NCBI GenBank assembly: GCA_002803225.1 | Contig: NXFV01001714.1 | Location: 1 to 64,000, forward strand | Source of the DNA: Gamarada debralockiae | Lineage: Eukaryota > Ascomycota > Leotiomycetes > Helotiales > Hyphodiscaceae | DNA length: 64,000 bases | Reading direction: 5' to 3' | Shown: in pieces, positions 44,705 through 54,999 of the stretch | How the letters are laid out: each line of letters starts with the position of its first letter | How positions within the stretch are numbered: position 1 is the stretch's first letter | Position numbers and translations under genes: made by a program | Notes under the pieces: generated by a model | Database searches by the model: none | Seen by the model: the letters and a program-made list of their open reading frames with translations, nothing else | Told to the model about the DNA's origin: nothing

Positions 44705-46952
44705 ATGGAACGTTCATCGACAGGAATCGATAGGAGGGGTTCGACGCGATATTCGATACAGAACGATGGAAATGATGAGGAAGATTATGCTTTAGCAGCG
44801 ATGGGAATTTCAGATGGGTTCAGACCTTCAAACTCCAGCCACAACAGAATATCCTCACAGACGTCACAACATCTCGATCGACGAACATCCAACGTCCACC
44901 CATATCGAGAACTTCAATCCGTTCCTATCCCTCCACTACGGCCCTCTTCTACCTCGAAACCAAAATATGAATCCTTCGCTTTACGGCACGATGGTGCGAT
45001 GGGTCCAATAGCAGCCAGAAATCCTGCTATCGCGTCGTCCTCGAATGCCATGCCATCCAGATCGTCGAGCGTCTCGACAGATATACCATTGAGGGCCGAA
45101 AGTCCTTATCAAGGCCCGACGGGACCGTCGCACCCTTATCAGATGTATCCGCAGGAGTCAAGGCTAGCAAGGACGGCGAGCGTGGCGACAACTGCGACTG
45201 TTCCAGTACAGGAGAGATCTTACGCAGGCCCAAGCGGACCAACACACCCCTACGGAATGTATCCTCAAAATACAGTCCCAGAGACAGAGACTGTACGAGA
45301 TGAACCAGTAATAGCACCTGTCCCGGTTGGATTCCCTGGATTGAACAACAATTATCAACGTCGACTGGGCCCCGAGGGAGAAGAGATCGCCGATATTATT
45401 GGACCGGATGGACATACAGAACAACTCCCACCGTATACTCAGTATCCCGATGAGGCGGTTGCTAGGAAGACTCGTCCTATGGTCCAATTACCAATCTCCG
45501 GCGCTGGAGGTATTGGATTGGCTACTCGAAATCCCGAATTTGCGTCCCGAGAAGACCTTAACTCACCTGAGTCACGCATGTCATCACGAAGCCTGACTTT
45601 GGCGGACTCGGGCTCTCAAATCAATACTGCCGCCGCTGCAGTCTCGGAGAAACCTCCTTTAAAACCCTGGCAGAAATTTGCGAAGAGGAAGGTCTGCAAC
45701 ATCGTTCCTACATGGGCTATCATCCTTGCGGCCTCTGTTTTAATCATCTTTGGGATCGTGTTGGGCTCGGTCTTTGCTGCTCTGAAACCAAAACATCCTC
45801 CCAAACACCATAATGTTGGTGGAGATGGAGATGCGTAAGTTTTGTTCCAATTTCAATGTACGCAACAATCTTTGTTAACAGATACCCATAGTCAAAGTGT
45901 CGTCTATTCCACCATGACCACCATGACCACCACCTTCGACGCGACGCCCTTTACAACTGTCCCTACGGGTCTCTCTTCTCTCCCAACAGGCACGTACATC
46001 TTGCCCATCACTGCTCCATCAACACAGCAGCAAGGTTGTCTTCAGAATACCGAACAGAGCGCGGCCTGGTCTTGTCAAATCCAACCCGCTCTCCCATATC
46101 AACTGGTCATTGACTTTATTCGCGGGTCGTCACCTCTATCCGACAACGAAATCACTCTAAACTATGGAAACAACAGTATGGATTTCTTGCCATACGGTGC
46201 GCAGCCACCAATCCTGAACCAAGCTCAAGTCATGGGTCTGGTTACGGATTCTCAAGATCCGGGGAGGGGTCCAGCATGGTTCTTCCAAGCGCCTTACAAT
46301 AAAGTTGTCGTTATGCCCCAAGATACCTTCTCAGCACCTTCAAACAGTAAACGACAACAAAATTCACACGAACCATCGCCAAGCGATTTCATGGGCCGCA
46401 AGGGCACTGCACAACCTGGTGAAATGCCTTGGATCTGCTATTGGAATGGTACTTTACTGGAGACTTTCATATATGTCAACCAAACCAGTAGCTGGGGTCG
46501 TTCGTCGTCCTCCAGCTCCAGCTCCTGCTCGGCTACCGCCACTGGGACATACGCTTCGAGCGCGCAAACCTCGGGTGCATCGTCAAGCTACTCGGGTCCC
46601 AACTTTCTCAACTTCTATCCAAAGGTCATCAAGGTTGAGGAACGTCGCGTACCAAGAGGATACCAAACCATTCCGCCATACTGTAAGTCATCTGTTAGAT
46701 CTTGACTTGTTTTCATTACAGCTACTAATCTATCCAGGTGTTCAACATACAGTCAATGGGCTAGGAGGAATCGAGCCATACCTAAACAGCACCGGCCAAC
46801 CCGTTACCATCTACCTAAACGAGACAGAGCCCTCCACCGTCTCGCCAATATCAGACCGCAGCACCCTGTTCGAGCGACTCGAAGAGCGAGACCGATACCT
46901 CAGTGAACGAGACACGGATTCGAGCTGCGGCTGTGTTTGGCTTTCGACGTAA
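44705..46952 (+). CDS. Single-pass membrane protein with intracellular disordered N-terminus and extracellular domain (possible DUF7820)
   Basis: Three exons, 44705-45834, 45892-46682 and 46738-46952, give 711 residues. The first ~330 residues are Ser/Pro/Arg-rich and disordered, and contain two copies of a proline/tyrosine motif, YxGPxGPxHPYxMYPQ, at 45107-45154 and 45221-45268. A single membrane helix lies at about 335-361 (WAIILAASVLIIFGIVLGSVFAAL). The remainder reads like a secreted-side domain with paired cysteines (CLQNTEQSAAWSCQI, MPWICYWNG), N-glycosylation-type NQT/NGT sites and a Ser-rich linker. The C-terminal exon ends SSCGCVWLST. This type-II-like layout resembles uncharacterised fungal glycoproteins I recall as DUF7820, unconfirmed. 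The ATG at 44705 is the first in this frame. Confidence 0.75.
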
Positions 46953-48490
46953 GATTTACTATGCTGTTTGGGTTTTGGCTTCGGAGTTTGGTTAGGCTCC
47001 TGTGTATAGTTTTGGGCGGGCATTGGAGTTAGATGGTGTATTGGGTTTGGGGTAATGTCATTATTATTTGATATATCAAGGGGCAGGGCTATTCGCTGGC
47101 ATGCCAAAACGTGCATTGGAAGCTATAACGTTTGATGGGGAATGGGATTGGGAAGGAAAGAAGGAAAGAACGTGGAAGGCAATGTTAATGCATTTATTGT
47201 TTTAGCAACATCAAATGATAAAATATTATGTTATTCATCAATCTATGCTCTTGCGAGGTGTTGGAGATGGGTAATATTGTTTGGTAGTCTGAGTCTCATT
47301 CTCCCACAGTCCGCTGGACTCGCACTTCATGGCTCCAGCCGCTCCCGCCACCATCTCAAGACGTTTTTGATCTTTGTTCAGGCTTCTCCTTCGACTAGGA
47401 ACATTGCTCCTGCAAAGGCTCAATAAGTGCTCCTTTTCGTCCTAGTCTTGATGTGAGTTTATGAACAGTCACCTGATCCAAATGAGGCCGAGACTTTGTT
47501 TACCAAGCCGCAGAGTTCGAGATCACCAATCTACACCAACACACAGCTAAGTGCCTCTTGCCTCTCTCGAGTTGATGAATCTTACAAAGAAACACTGTAA
47601 AGTCGGTGCCTTGAATCCGAGATGGTGTACATGGGGCCTAGAACCCGGAATCTCCACCGTGAATACTTCGTACAACATCTCAAATCATGTAGCACAAGAC
47701 CACTTTGCGCGACTGCCTTGCCCCTCACAATACCAGAACTCTGGAGCCTGATACTTCGTACAGTTCATTTCCGTATGAACCTTGGAGAGCTGGAGGTTCT
47801 GAGCGATATCTTTGAAGCATACTAATGGAGATATCCTCAAAAGTTGAAAGAAGAAGGGATCTGTAAACAAATCATACGATACTTCTGATATCGGAAACTC
47901 CTCTGTGCCATCATTGGTGTTCCTCTGGTTCCTGCAGCGTCCCCCGTCTCACTGTGACGTGGACGTTGGTGGCAGTGCAACTGCAGCCAAATCAAAAAAA
48001 GGGTCTTGCTTTGTGAGGGAGGCGAGCGAGCACGAGCACACGCCAGAAAATGTGACAGGGTTCAAGGACAGGCGCGCAGCCGTTGGCGTTTTTCGAGATA
48101 GGTGCAGGCAAATCTTAAATTATTTTTCTACCAACGTGCTTCTTTTCCTTTTGAGACAACACTTTGGAACGTTTAAAGTTATAACTTCTCCTGCTCTTCT
48201 CCATACTCTCCAGCTCTCCTAAGGATCTATCAATCTGGTATGTTCATTATTGCCTTCAATTCCCCGCGTGGACCTTGGAGCTAGTCTCCGAAGCTTCAAA
48301 TTAACTCCCTTTTGTTGAGGCGATAACGGCCTCCAATGTTCTCCTTTAAAAAAAGTCAAAGAAAAACGAGAACCGTTCACTGATATTATTCTTCCAGTAC
48401 AAGATCAGAGTTCGAGAATTCTTCGATTGTGCGTCTCCTAAACTCTATATCTCGTTCGAAATCCACACTCACCGCTCTTCGCAGGAAAAT
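46953..48490. other. 1.5-kb region containing the long HMG-CoA synthase leader
   Basis: No supported gene. The part nearest 48491 looks like a long 5' leader with pyrimidine-rich tracts and a possible leader intron (separate entry). Short frames near 47142 and 47905 lack domains. Confidence 0.45.
48238..48397 (+). other. Possible intron in the 5' leader of HMG-CoA synthase
   Basis: A GTATGT donor follows CAATCTG at 48238, and a pyrimidine tract ending TTCTTCCAG closes at 48397 with CTGAT-like branch text just before. The 160-bp segment lies about 90 bases before the start codon. It is inferred from splice motifs only; transcript data would be needed. Confidence 0.35.
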
Positions 48491-50101
48491 ATGGCTGCCC
48501 GCCCTCACAACATTGGCATCAAGGCCATTGAAATTTATTTCCCAAGTCAGGTATGCTCTGATCGCATTGAAAGACGCTGTTTTTATTCAAAATCTTTTGC
48601 GGAAATGCTAACGGGTCTTTGGCGCAGTGCGTTGACCAAGCAGAGCTTGAGAAGTTCGATGGCGTCAGTCAGGGGAAATACACAATTGGTCTTGGCCAGA
48701 CCAAGATGAGCTTCTGCGATGACAGAGAAGGCAAGATCAAATGTGCCAGATTTATGGGCGCCAAGTTCTAACGTCTATTCCGCAGATATCTACTCCTTCG
48801 CCCTCACCGCACTCTCCAACCTCCTGAGCAAGTACAAGATCGACACCGACTCGATTGGACGCCTGGAAGTCGGCACAGAGACAATCCTTGACAAGTCCAA
48901 GTCTGTCAAGTCAGTTCTCATGCAACTGTTTGGAAACAACACAAACATTGAGGGTGTGGATAATGTCAATGCCTGCTACGGAGGAACCAACGCACTTTTC
49001 AACGCCGTCAACTGGATTGAGTCCTCTGGATGGGATGGCAGAGATGCTATCGTGATCGCAGGAGATATTGCTCTCTATGCCAAGGGAAATGCTCGCCCTA
49101 CCGGAGGAGCTGGTGCAGTGGCAATGTTGATTGGACCCAATGCGCCAATTGTCGTGGAACCTGGTCTTCGAGGTACCTACATGCAACACGCATACGACTT
49201 CTACAAGCCAGATCTCACCAGCGAGTACCCAATCGTCGATGGTCACTTCTCCGTCAAATGCTACACAGAGGCCGTAGACGCATGCTACAAGGCTTACAAC
49301 AAGCGAGAGGTTACCCTCAAATCTGGTGTGAACGGACACGCGAATGGCACGAATGGCACAAATGGCCATGTCAACGGAAATGGCGTCCACGTTGAGGACT
49401 CATCCAAGAGCGGTCTGGACAGATTCGACTACATGACCTTCCACGCCCCCACATGCAAGCTCGTCGCCAAATCCTATGCACGCTTGCTCTACAACGATTA
49501 CCTTGCCGACCCCACCTCCCCCATCTTCGCTGAAGTCCCAGCCGAGCTTCGAGATATGGACTACGCCAAATCATTGAGCGACAAGGTTGTCGAGAAAACA
49601 TTCATGGCATTGACAAAGAAGCGCTTCAACGAGCGAGTGCAACCCAGCATTGAGGCTCCTACCATGTGCGGAAATATGTATACCGCATCTGTCTACAGTG
49701 GATTGGTCAGTTTGTTATGCAAAGTTGACAGCGCTACTCTACAAGGAAAGAGAATAGGAGTCTTCAGCTACGGAAGTGGTTTGGCTTCGAGTTTGTTCTC
49801 GTTGAGAGTCGCTGGTCCAACAGACACCATTGCGAAGACTTTGAACTTGAAGGAGAGACTTGCAGCTCGCCGAACTGTTGCGCCAGAAGTCTATGATGAG
49901 GTATGTCTCAATTGCGGCCCCCTTCCCTCTCCCCCCAACCTCTATCTCACTAACGACATCCAGATGTGCGATCTCCGCAAGAAAGCCCATCTCCAAAAGT
50001 CCTATACTCCTACGGGCAACACCAATCTCATCGCCTCAGGCGTCTACTACCTAGAGGAGATAGACGACATGTTCCGCCGAAAGTACAGCATCAAGGCATA
50101 A
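48491..50101 (+). CDS. ERG13: Hydroxymethylglutaryl-CoA synthase
   Basis: HMG-CoA synthase condenses acetyl-CoA with acetoacetyl-CoA in the cytosolic mevalonate pathway to sterols and isoprenoids. Four exons, 48491-48550, 48628-48730, 48786-49900 and 49964-50101, give 471 residues. Catalytic residues are in place: Glu86 in [16 protein letters not shown], Cys118 in NACYGGTNA and His274 in [11 protein letters not shown]. The second intron (48731-48785) begins GCAAGA after GAAG, a GC-AG intron; only that join gives [15 protein letters not shown]. The third intron is 63 bp with no in-frame stop. Between the two halves, residues about 236-253 are an Asn-Gly-rich insertion. The long leader may carry an intron. 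Confidence 0.95.
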
Positions 50102-50525
50102 AGGCATCGTAGAATTGGGTGTTCAGGATGTGTATTCATCATTCTATAGATTAGTTCTTCACTAGACCATCGTGCAGCCGCTGTGGCAAGATAGTAACCC
50201 GGGCCAAGAGATGGGATTTAATAGGGCTTCGTTGTGCATTTGTTCGCTGCGAGGGTTTTTGCAATGCATCAGATAAGGGTAATTGGACTGGATATTGAAC
50301 ATAGTTACATTGAGAGAATAAAGAACATATTCTTGAGACAGGAATGCTTTGCTGTGGGCTCTCCGAGTCGACGGATCATGCTTTTGCCTTGTTGGCACAG
50401 TAGATGGTGGGATTGCTTTTGATACAGACCTTTTCCTCCTCGAAACCAGGCTTCTTTGTAAGGAGAAACATTTCTTTTCGCACCACAGAAGCCAAAGACC
50501 ACCTCAACAACACATCATTTTGGAT

Positions 50526-50730
50526 ATGTCCACCAATCGTTCAATCGATTCTGCCGACGTGTCCTCTTGTACTTCACCTCCGTCAACCCTCGTGGCCATT
50601 CCAATTCCTAGGTCTTAATCCGACTTAGAGATTCGGCCTCTTGATCCCTCTCTTCATTACCGTCGTCGGCCTATTTCTTGCTGTCATTCCCCTTTTCGCC
50701 GTCAATGAAATTCAAGCCACAGTTCTGTGA
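50526..50730 (+). other. Possible tiny tail-anchored membrane-protein frame (weak)
   Basis: The ATG at 50526 opens MSTNRSIDSAD followed by Ser/Thr-rich text. A different frame from 50629 to TGA 50730 reads RFGLLIPLFITVVGLFLAVI, a good membrane helix, with a short tail. A GTGTCC...CTTAG segment (50559-50628, 70 bp) would join them in phase 0 as an intron and give a 44-residue protein. The donor is weak and there is no homology evidence, so this is listed as a candidate only. Confidence 0.2.
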
Positions 50731-51801
50731 AATCCGGGCCAAACGAGCAGAGGAAGGTCTTCTGAAGTTTTCCGCTAGTTATCCCACGGTGAGTAACGCT
50801 CAGAATCAAGCCACTTGAACAGACCAAGGATATCTGTAGTGAATCCGTTCAAATCCTGTGATGATGATGAAAGAGTTTGGGTTCGTAACAGCTTCTGCCT
50901 GAATTTATACAAGGTCTTACAATCCTTTCTCTTCAGATGAGTTGCAACGACCAAATCCACTTATGCTCTCCGGGATTTAGGTGCTTTGTTATCTTTTCAA
51001 GTTATTTGAAGTTTCCGTGCTACGGGAGCTAAATACTCATTGATAGTAAAGCACTTTCCCCCGTACTCAGTCCTCCGAGCTAATCATCCAAGGGCGTGTG
51101 ACAGGAATGAAAGAAGGATTTTAAGCAATTAGACACAGAAGAAATGAAAAGCGGAGGAAGAGTCGCTTTGCTTAACTGTTGCTACAAGTCATATTGAGTT
51201 GCGGATTCCAAATTCTCGTTGCTATAGAGAACACTCTTGGTTGTGGTTCACGTTTGTTGCTAGTGAAGGTAGGAAGATCAAGACGAACGAATGCCTTACT
51301 TCTCAAGACTCAGAGTAGAGAGCAAAGCTCAAGTGAATGCTCGCCTGAGTCAGATCACTCCTAAGAATTTGTGCTGCTGTTACTGTCGTCGTTTTCTTTG
51401 GGTTGTTAATCACTCAATTGAAGCCAAGAAACGCTCCAACAATTACAGGCTACAAGAGCAGCACATGAAATGCGAAAGCCTTCCTACGATACACTACACT
51501 AACCCTTTCTTGAGATCCAGAATTGAACTTGATGCGCAGTGAACACTGCGGCCGCGAGTAGGGCCAGGTTGCTTAGTGAGGAGCAATTGACATCGTATGC
51601 TAAATCTTATGTATCGGTTGGGCAAGTTTTGACGATCTAGTACTGAGTGATAATTTCGGGTTTTGTCAGTTGGAGCACAGCAACGAGATCTCGCACAGTT
51701 ACTTGGGAACACAATTAACTGCGAAGGAAATTCACAATTCGAATTACGACTACTTATACACCAATGAATTCACTGCATTGGCACTTTGACCAGCTGGTCA
51801 A

Positions 51802-52117
51802 TCATTCAATCAGATTGATCCTCCAACCTCGACCTCCGAAATGCCTCTGTACCAACGCCCTGACTTTATCCAGCTCTTTACTGCCCTCCTCCCCCGCCAC
51901 TCTCTCAGCTATCTCACAAGTCCTCCACATCAAGATACTCCCCAACTCGCCTCTTGGATCCCAAAATTTAATCTCCTCAGCATGCATATCGATCTCATCA
52001 TAATTCCTAAAAAATCCACACCAGGGTTTCTCCCAACGCCTCATAACTATCATAATTCGCTGGGAAGCGTCGTATCGGGCTCGTATCGTGAGTCTCCTCT
52101 AGACCATTCGCTATCAT
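51802..52117 (-). pseudogene. Small protein gene with a frameshift in a 6-base T run (candidate)
   Basis: On the minus strand an ATG at 52117 opens 36 codons (MIANGLEETHDTSPIRRF... to ETLVWIF) ending at TAG 52007-52009. Overlapping it in another frame, sequence reading FFRNYDEIDMHAEEIKFWDPRG... continues to a stop at 51802-51804. The two halves meet at a run of six T (plus strand A at 52009-52014), exactly where one-base slippage is common. Together they would form a charged protein of about 105 residues. No family was recognised. It may be a pseudogene, a sequencing error or chance. Confidence 0.3.
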
Positions 52118-52766
52118 TATTCCTCCTGTTCTATTCGTTTTAGTACAGTGAACGAAGCGCAAGGCTTATCATCTCCCAAACTCAAGTGTAATCTTACAAT
52201 AGATTTGCAGATGTTTCGCTGAGCAGTTCATATGAACTGGTCGTGAAACACAATTTGATAGTCACTACTGAGTTCCCTCTATACCTAGAATAGGGGATAT
52301 TTAGGGAGGGATGGAATAGGGATATGGAAAGCACCCCTTGGAGATTCCAGGCAGAAAGGAGCATCGTCTGAAGATATCACTGAATCACAACAGGAGCGTA
52401 ATATTGCAGGAAGTCTGTGACAGAAATTACGTTGCATTGTTTCCTATGGAGTACACACCAGTTCGATGAATTGATCGCCATTGAGATCTTACCACCAATA
52501 GTCGTACATTCAGTGCCACCGAAATTGGTAAGGAGAATGCCCATGCTTTTGTAAAGAGATGCAGACGACAAGGACCCGCAAAAGAAATCATTATCCACAT
52601 TGACAATCGTTCATACTATGAAATTGAGGAGTTTTGGTCGACGCCCGTTGCAGAAAGCCACCAGTCCCTCGCTTTCATGGGAGAACGTATCATTTGCGCT
52701 TCTGAGATGTAATCTGTTTTCAATGTGAGTTGGGACCATAGGCTGCCGGCCTGGAAGGAATAATTA

Positions 52767-54352
52767 CTAGTAACGGCGGCGATAGTCATCAGCGTAGCCA
52801 GCATCTCTTGGTGGGTAATCTCTTGGTGGAGGTCGGTCGTAGGGAGGCCTGCCATGGCCATTGACATAGGGATCAGCGGGTGGGTAGTCACGACGATAAG
52901 GATCATCGAAGCCACTGCGGCGAGGAGGCGGGTAGTCATCCAAGGGGGGGCGGGCTCTTGGAGGAGAACGGCCGTAGCGTCCGCGATCATCATCATAGTA
53001 GCCACGGCGAGGTGGGCTTCTGTCACGATAACCGTCACGACGAGGGCTGTATCCTCGGGATGGTCCACGGCGGTCATAGTCATCCGGGTAAGGTCGGCGA
53101 GCAGGGGAACGAGAGCGGGCTCGGTCGCGAGGGATATCCGGTTGGGTCTGTCAATGTCAGCGAATGCCAAGAGGGGGAAGGGATGGCACAGACATCAGCG
53201 ACACAGGTCACTCGAACGCCCTTGAATTCACGGCCATCCAGCTTTTCTACTGCGGTTTTGAGATCCGCAGCAGTTTCGAACTCGACGAAGCTTCTGATTG
53301 TGTTAGCTGTGACCAGCACATAGTCCGAATGAAAGATACTGACCCTTTACCGTCCCGGTCACGACCGGTCTCGGAGTAAACAACGTCAAGGCTGGATTGA
53401 CGGGCGAAGTCTTTGAGGTCCTAAATCCAGAATCCATGTAAGTCGATGTCCAGGTCTGTGGGAGCTAATACGCCAAATGGTAATGGCAGTTCCCCTCCAA
53501 AGTTGCCAGTACAAGAAGGCCAGAGAGTCAGATGTACATGGTCCAACGGATGAACTCCTTCCTGCGCTGAGTGACCGCTGTCCAGATACACAAATGGCAG
53601 CAAGTAACTATAGCAGAAAGAAGTCGAGACAGGATATGAAAGGCCAGTTACAGGGATACAGAAGTCCAGCAAGTCCTAGGCTGCACAGGCAAATGCACTA
53701 GCACGCTGCAATGATATTGACCACCAGAGCAGACGCGTGGCTGGCCAGGACTAAACAAAAGTATGCCCAAGAACGGATCTGAGTACAGTAGAGGCGTCCA
53801 ATATGATGTTGCTCAGAGTCCAAATAGCAAGTTTTGAGATCCAATAGTCCAGGAGAAGGAACGGGGGTAACAGACCTGCCAGCTGGTCTCACCTGGAAGT
53901 CCAGAGATTTGCATGCGGTGAGGAGTACGTCTGGGACGAGGAGCAGTGCGCTCATTAGCAGTGAAAGCATCGCGATTGCGAGTTCCACGAGCGAACTGAA
54001 CGGTCAGACGCTCGCCCATGAAGTCCGAACCGTGGAAGGCTGTGTGGATATGTTATTGTGAATTCGCGCGGAGGGACGATGGTAGGGCTAACCAGGAACG
54101 ACATCACGGGCATCCATGGCATCCTTGTATTCGATGAATCCGAAGCCATTCATGAGCTTGATCTCGGTGATCTCTCCGGTGCCATGAGTGTTGAAATGGG
54201 CCTCGACATCAGCTTTGGTGGCTATCGAGTTGTTAGCAAAGCTGAACTCTCAAGGATATCTGCACGGGACCGATATGAAGATGCGACAAACTCTACATAC
54301 CATTGCGAGGGAGGTTGCCCAGGTATAACCTGGTAGCAGACACCTCCGTCAT
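52767..54352 (-). CDS. SR-type splicing factor with two RRMs and an RS/RG tail
   Basis: Six minus-strand exons, 54301-54352, 54093-54221, 53876-54039, 53344-53420, 53194-53293 and 52767-53147, join in phase to 300 residues. RRM1 (about 8-80) holds RLYLGNLPRN and GFGFIEYKDAMDA. RRM2 (about 102-174) has QISGLPGETSWQ-DLKDFARQ, the heptapeptide-like motif of SRSF1-type pseudo-RRMs. The tail from 175 is rich in Arg, Ser, Tyr, Asp and Pro (RDRARSRSPARR, PPRRGYYDDD), as in fungal Srp2-like proteins. Intron 3 (53421-53875) is 455 bp, far longer than its neighbours, with the weak donor GTCTGT; intron 5 also begins GTCTGT. A stronger-looking GTGAGA donor lies 17 nt upstream of the intron-3 donor and would shift the frame. 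Confidence 0.87.
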
Positions 54353-54999
54353 GATGATGAGGCTTTTCTTTGTATGCTGCGAGTCAACAAAGGTGAGGAG
54401 TTGAAGAGAACTCTGCGACGGGTCAGAGTTAGTTATCTATTGTCGCTGGCGTCAGTCGAAGTCGCAGAAGCGATTTCCTGATGCTTGTGCGAGAGGCCAA
54501 AGATTGCTGATGGGGTGGTTGGATGGGAAGAAGAGTAGGGGAATTTCGAGGGCGAGGGCAGGGCGTGATGGGAACGAGTGAGGCGGTGGTTTCGTTGGCT
54601 AACGTAGCTTAGCGAAAACGTAAAAGGTGCCCGATAATCAAGCCACTCACTCACGTGATATATCCATTCTTTGTGTTCTTTCAAAAGATCTTCACTCTCA
54701 TTCTGGAGTATGGACGCTATGTAACCTTCTGCAGATGGTGGAAAGCTTCAGAGCATAGCCACTCTTTCATCACATTCGAGCAAGATATTCAATGCACTAT
54801 GGACAGTTTCATTCTTCATTCATTACAGTAACACAATCGCCCTCTCGGAAAGACCGGGGCTTGGAGACGCAGTTCATCATATCCCGACCCCCAACAACGC
54901 CTTTCCGCCCCCTTATACTCAAAAGTCCTGGGCCCGTACGCCCTACAATCTACTCCAACAAGAACTTGAAAATCGCACGACGACTCGCCCAAACTGGTC
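54353..54999. other. Intergenic region between SR-protein gene and NDC80
   Basis: 647 bases, both neighbours on the minus strand. It must contain the SR-protein promoter and the NDC80 3' end. No further feature was recognised. Confidence 0.45.

Larger units (their letters stand above)
50102..52766. other. 2.7-kb gene-poor stretch with broken small frames
   Basis: Contains the ERG13 3' end, a possible tiny membrane-protein frame near 50526-50730 and a frameshifted small frame at 51802-52117, both described separately. Apart from these I see no domain-bearing frame, RNA gene or repeat on either strand. Confidence 0.45.

Noticed and set aside
52616..53170. 184-codon minus-strand frame overlapping the SR-protein tail
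   Set aside because: It is an alternate frame of the Arg/Ser-rich last exon (repetitive Met/Thr/Ala text) and does not continue the RRM frame.
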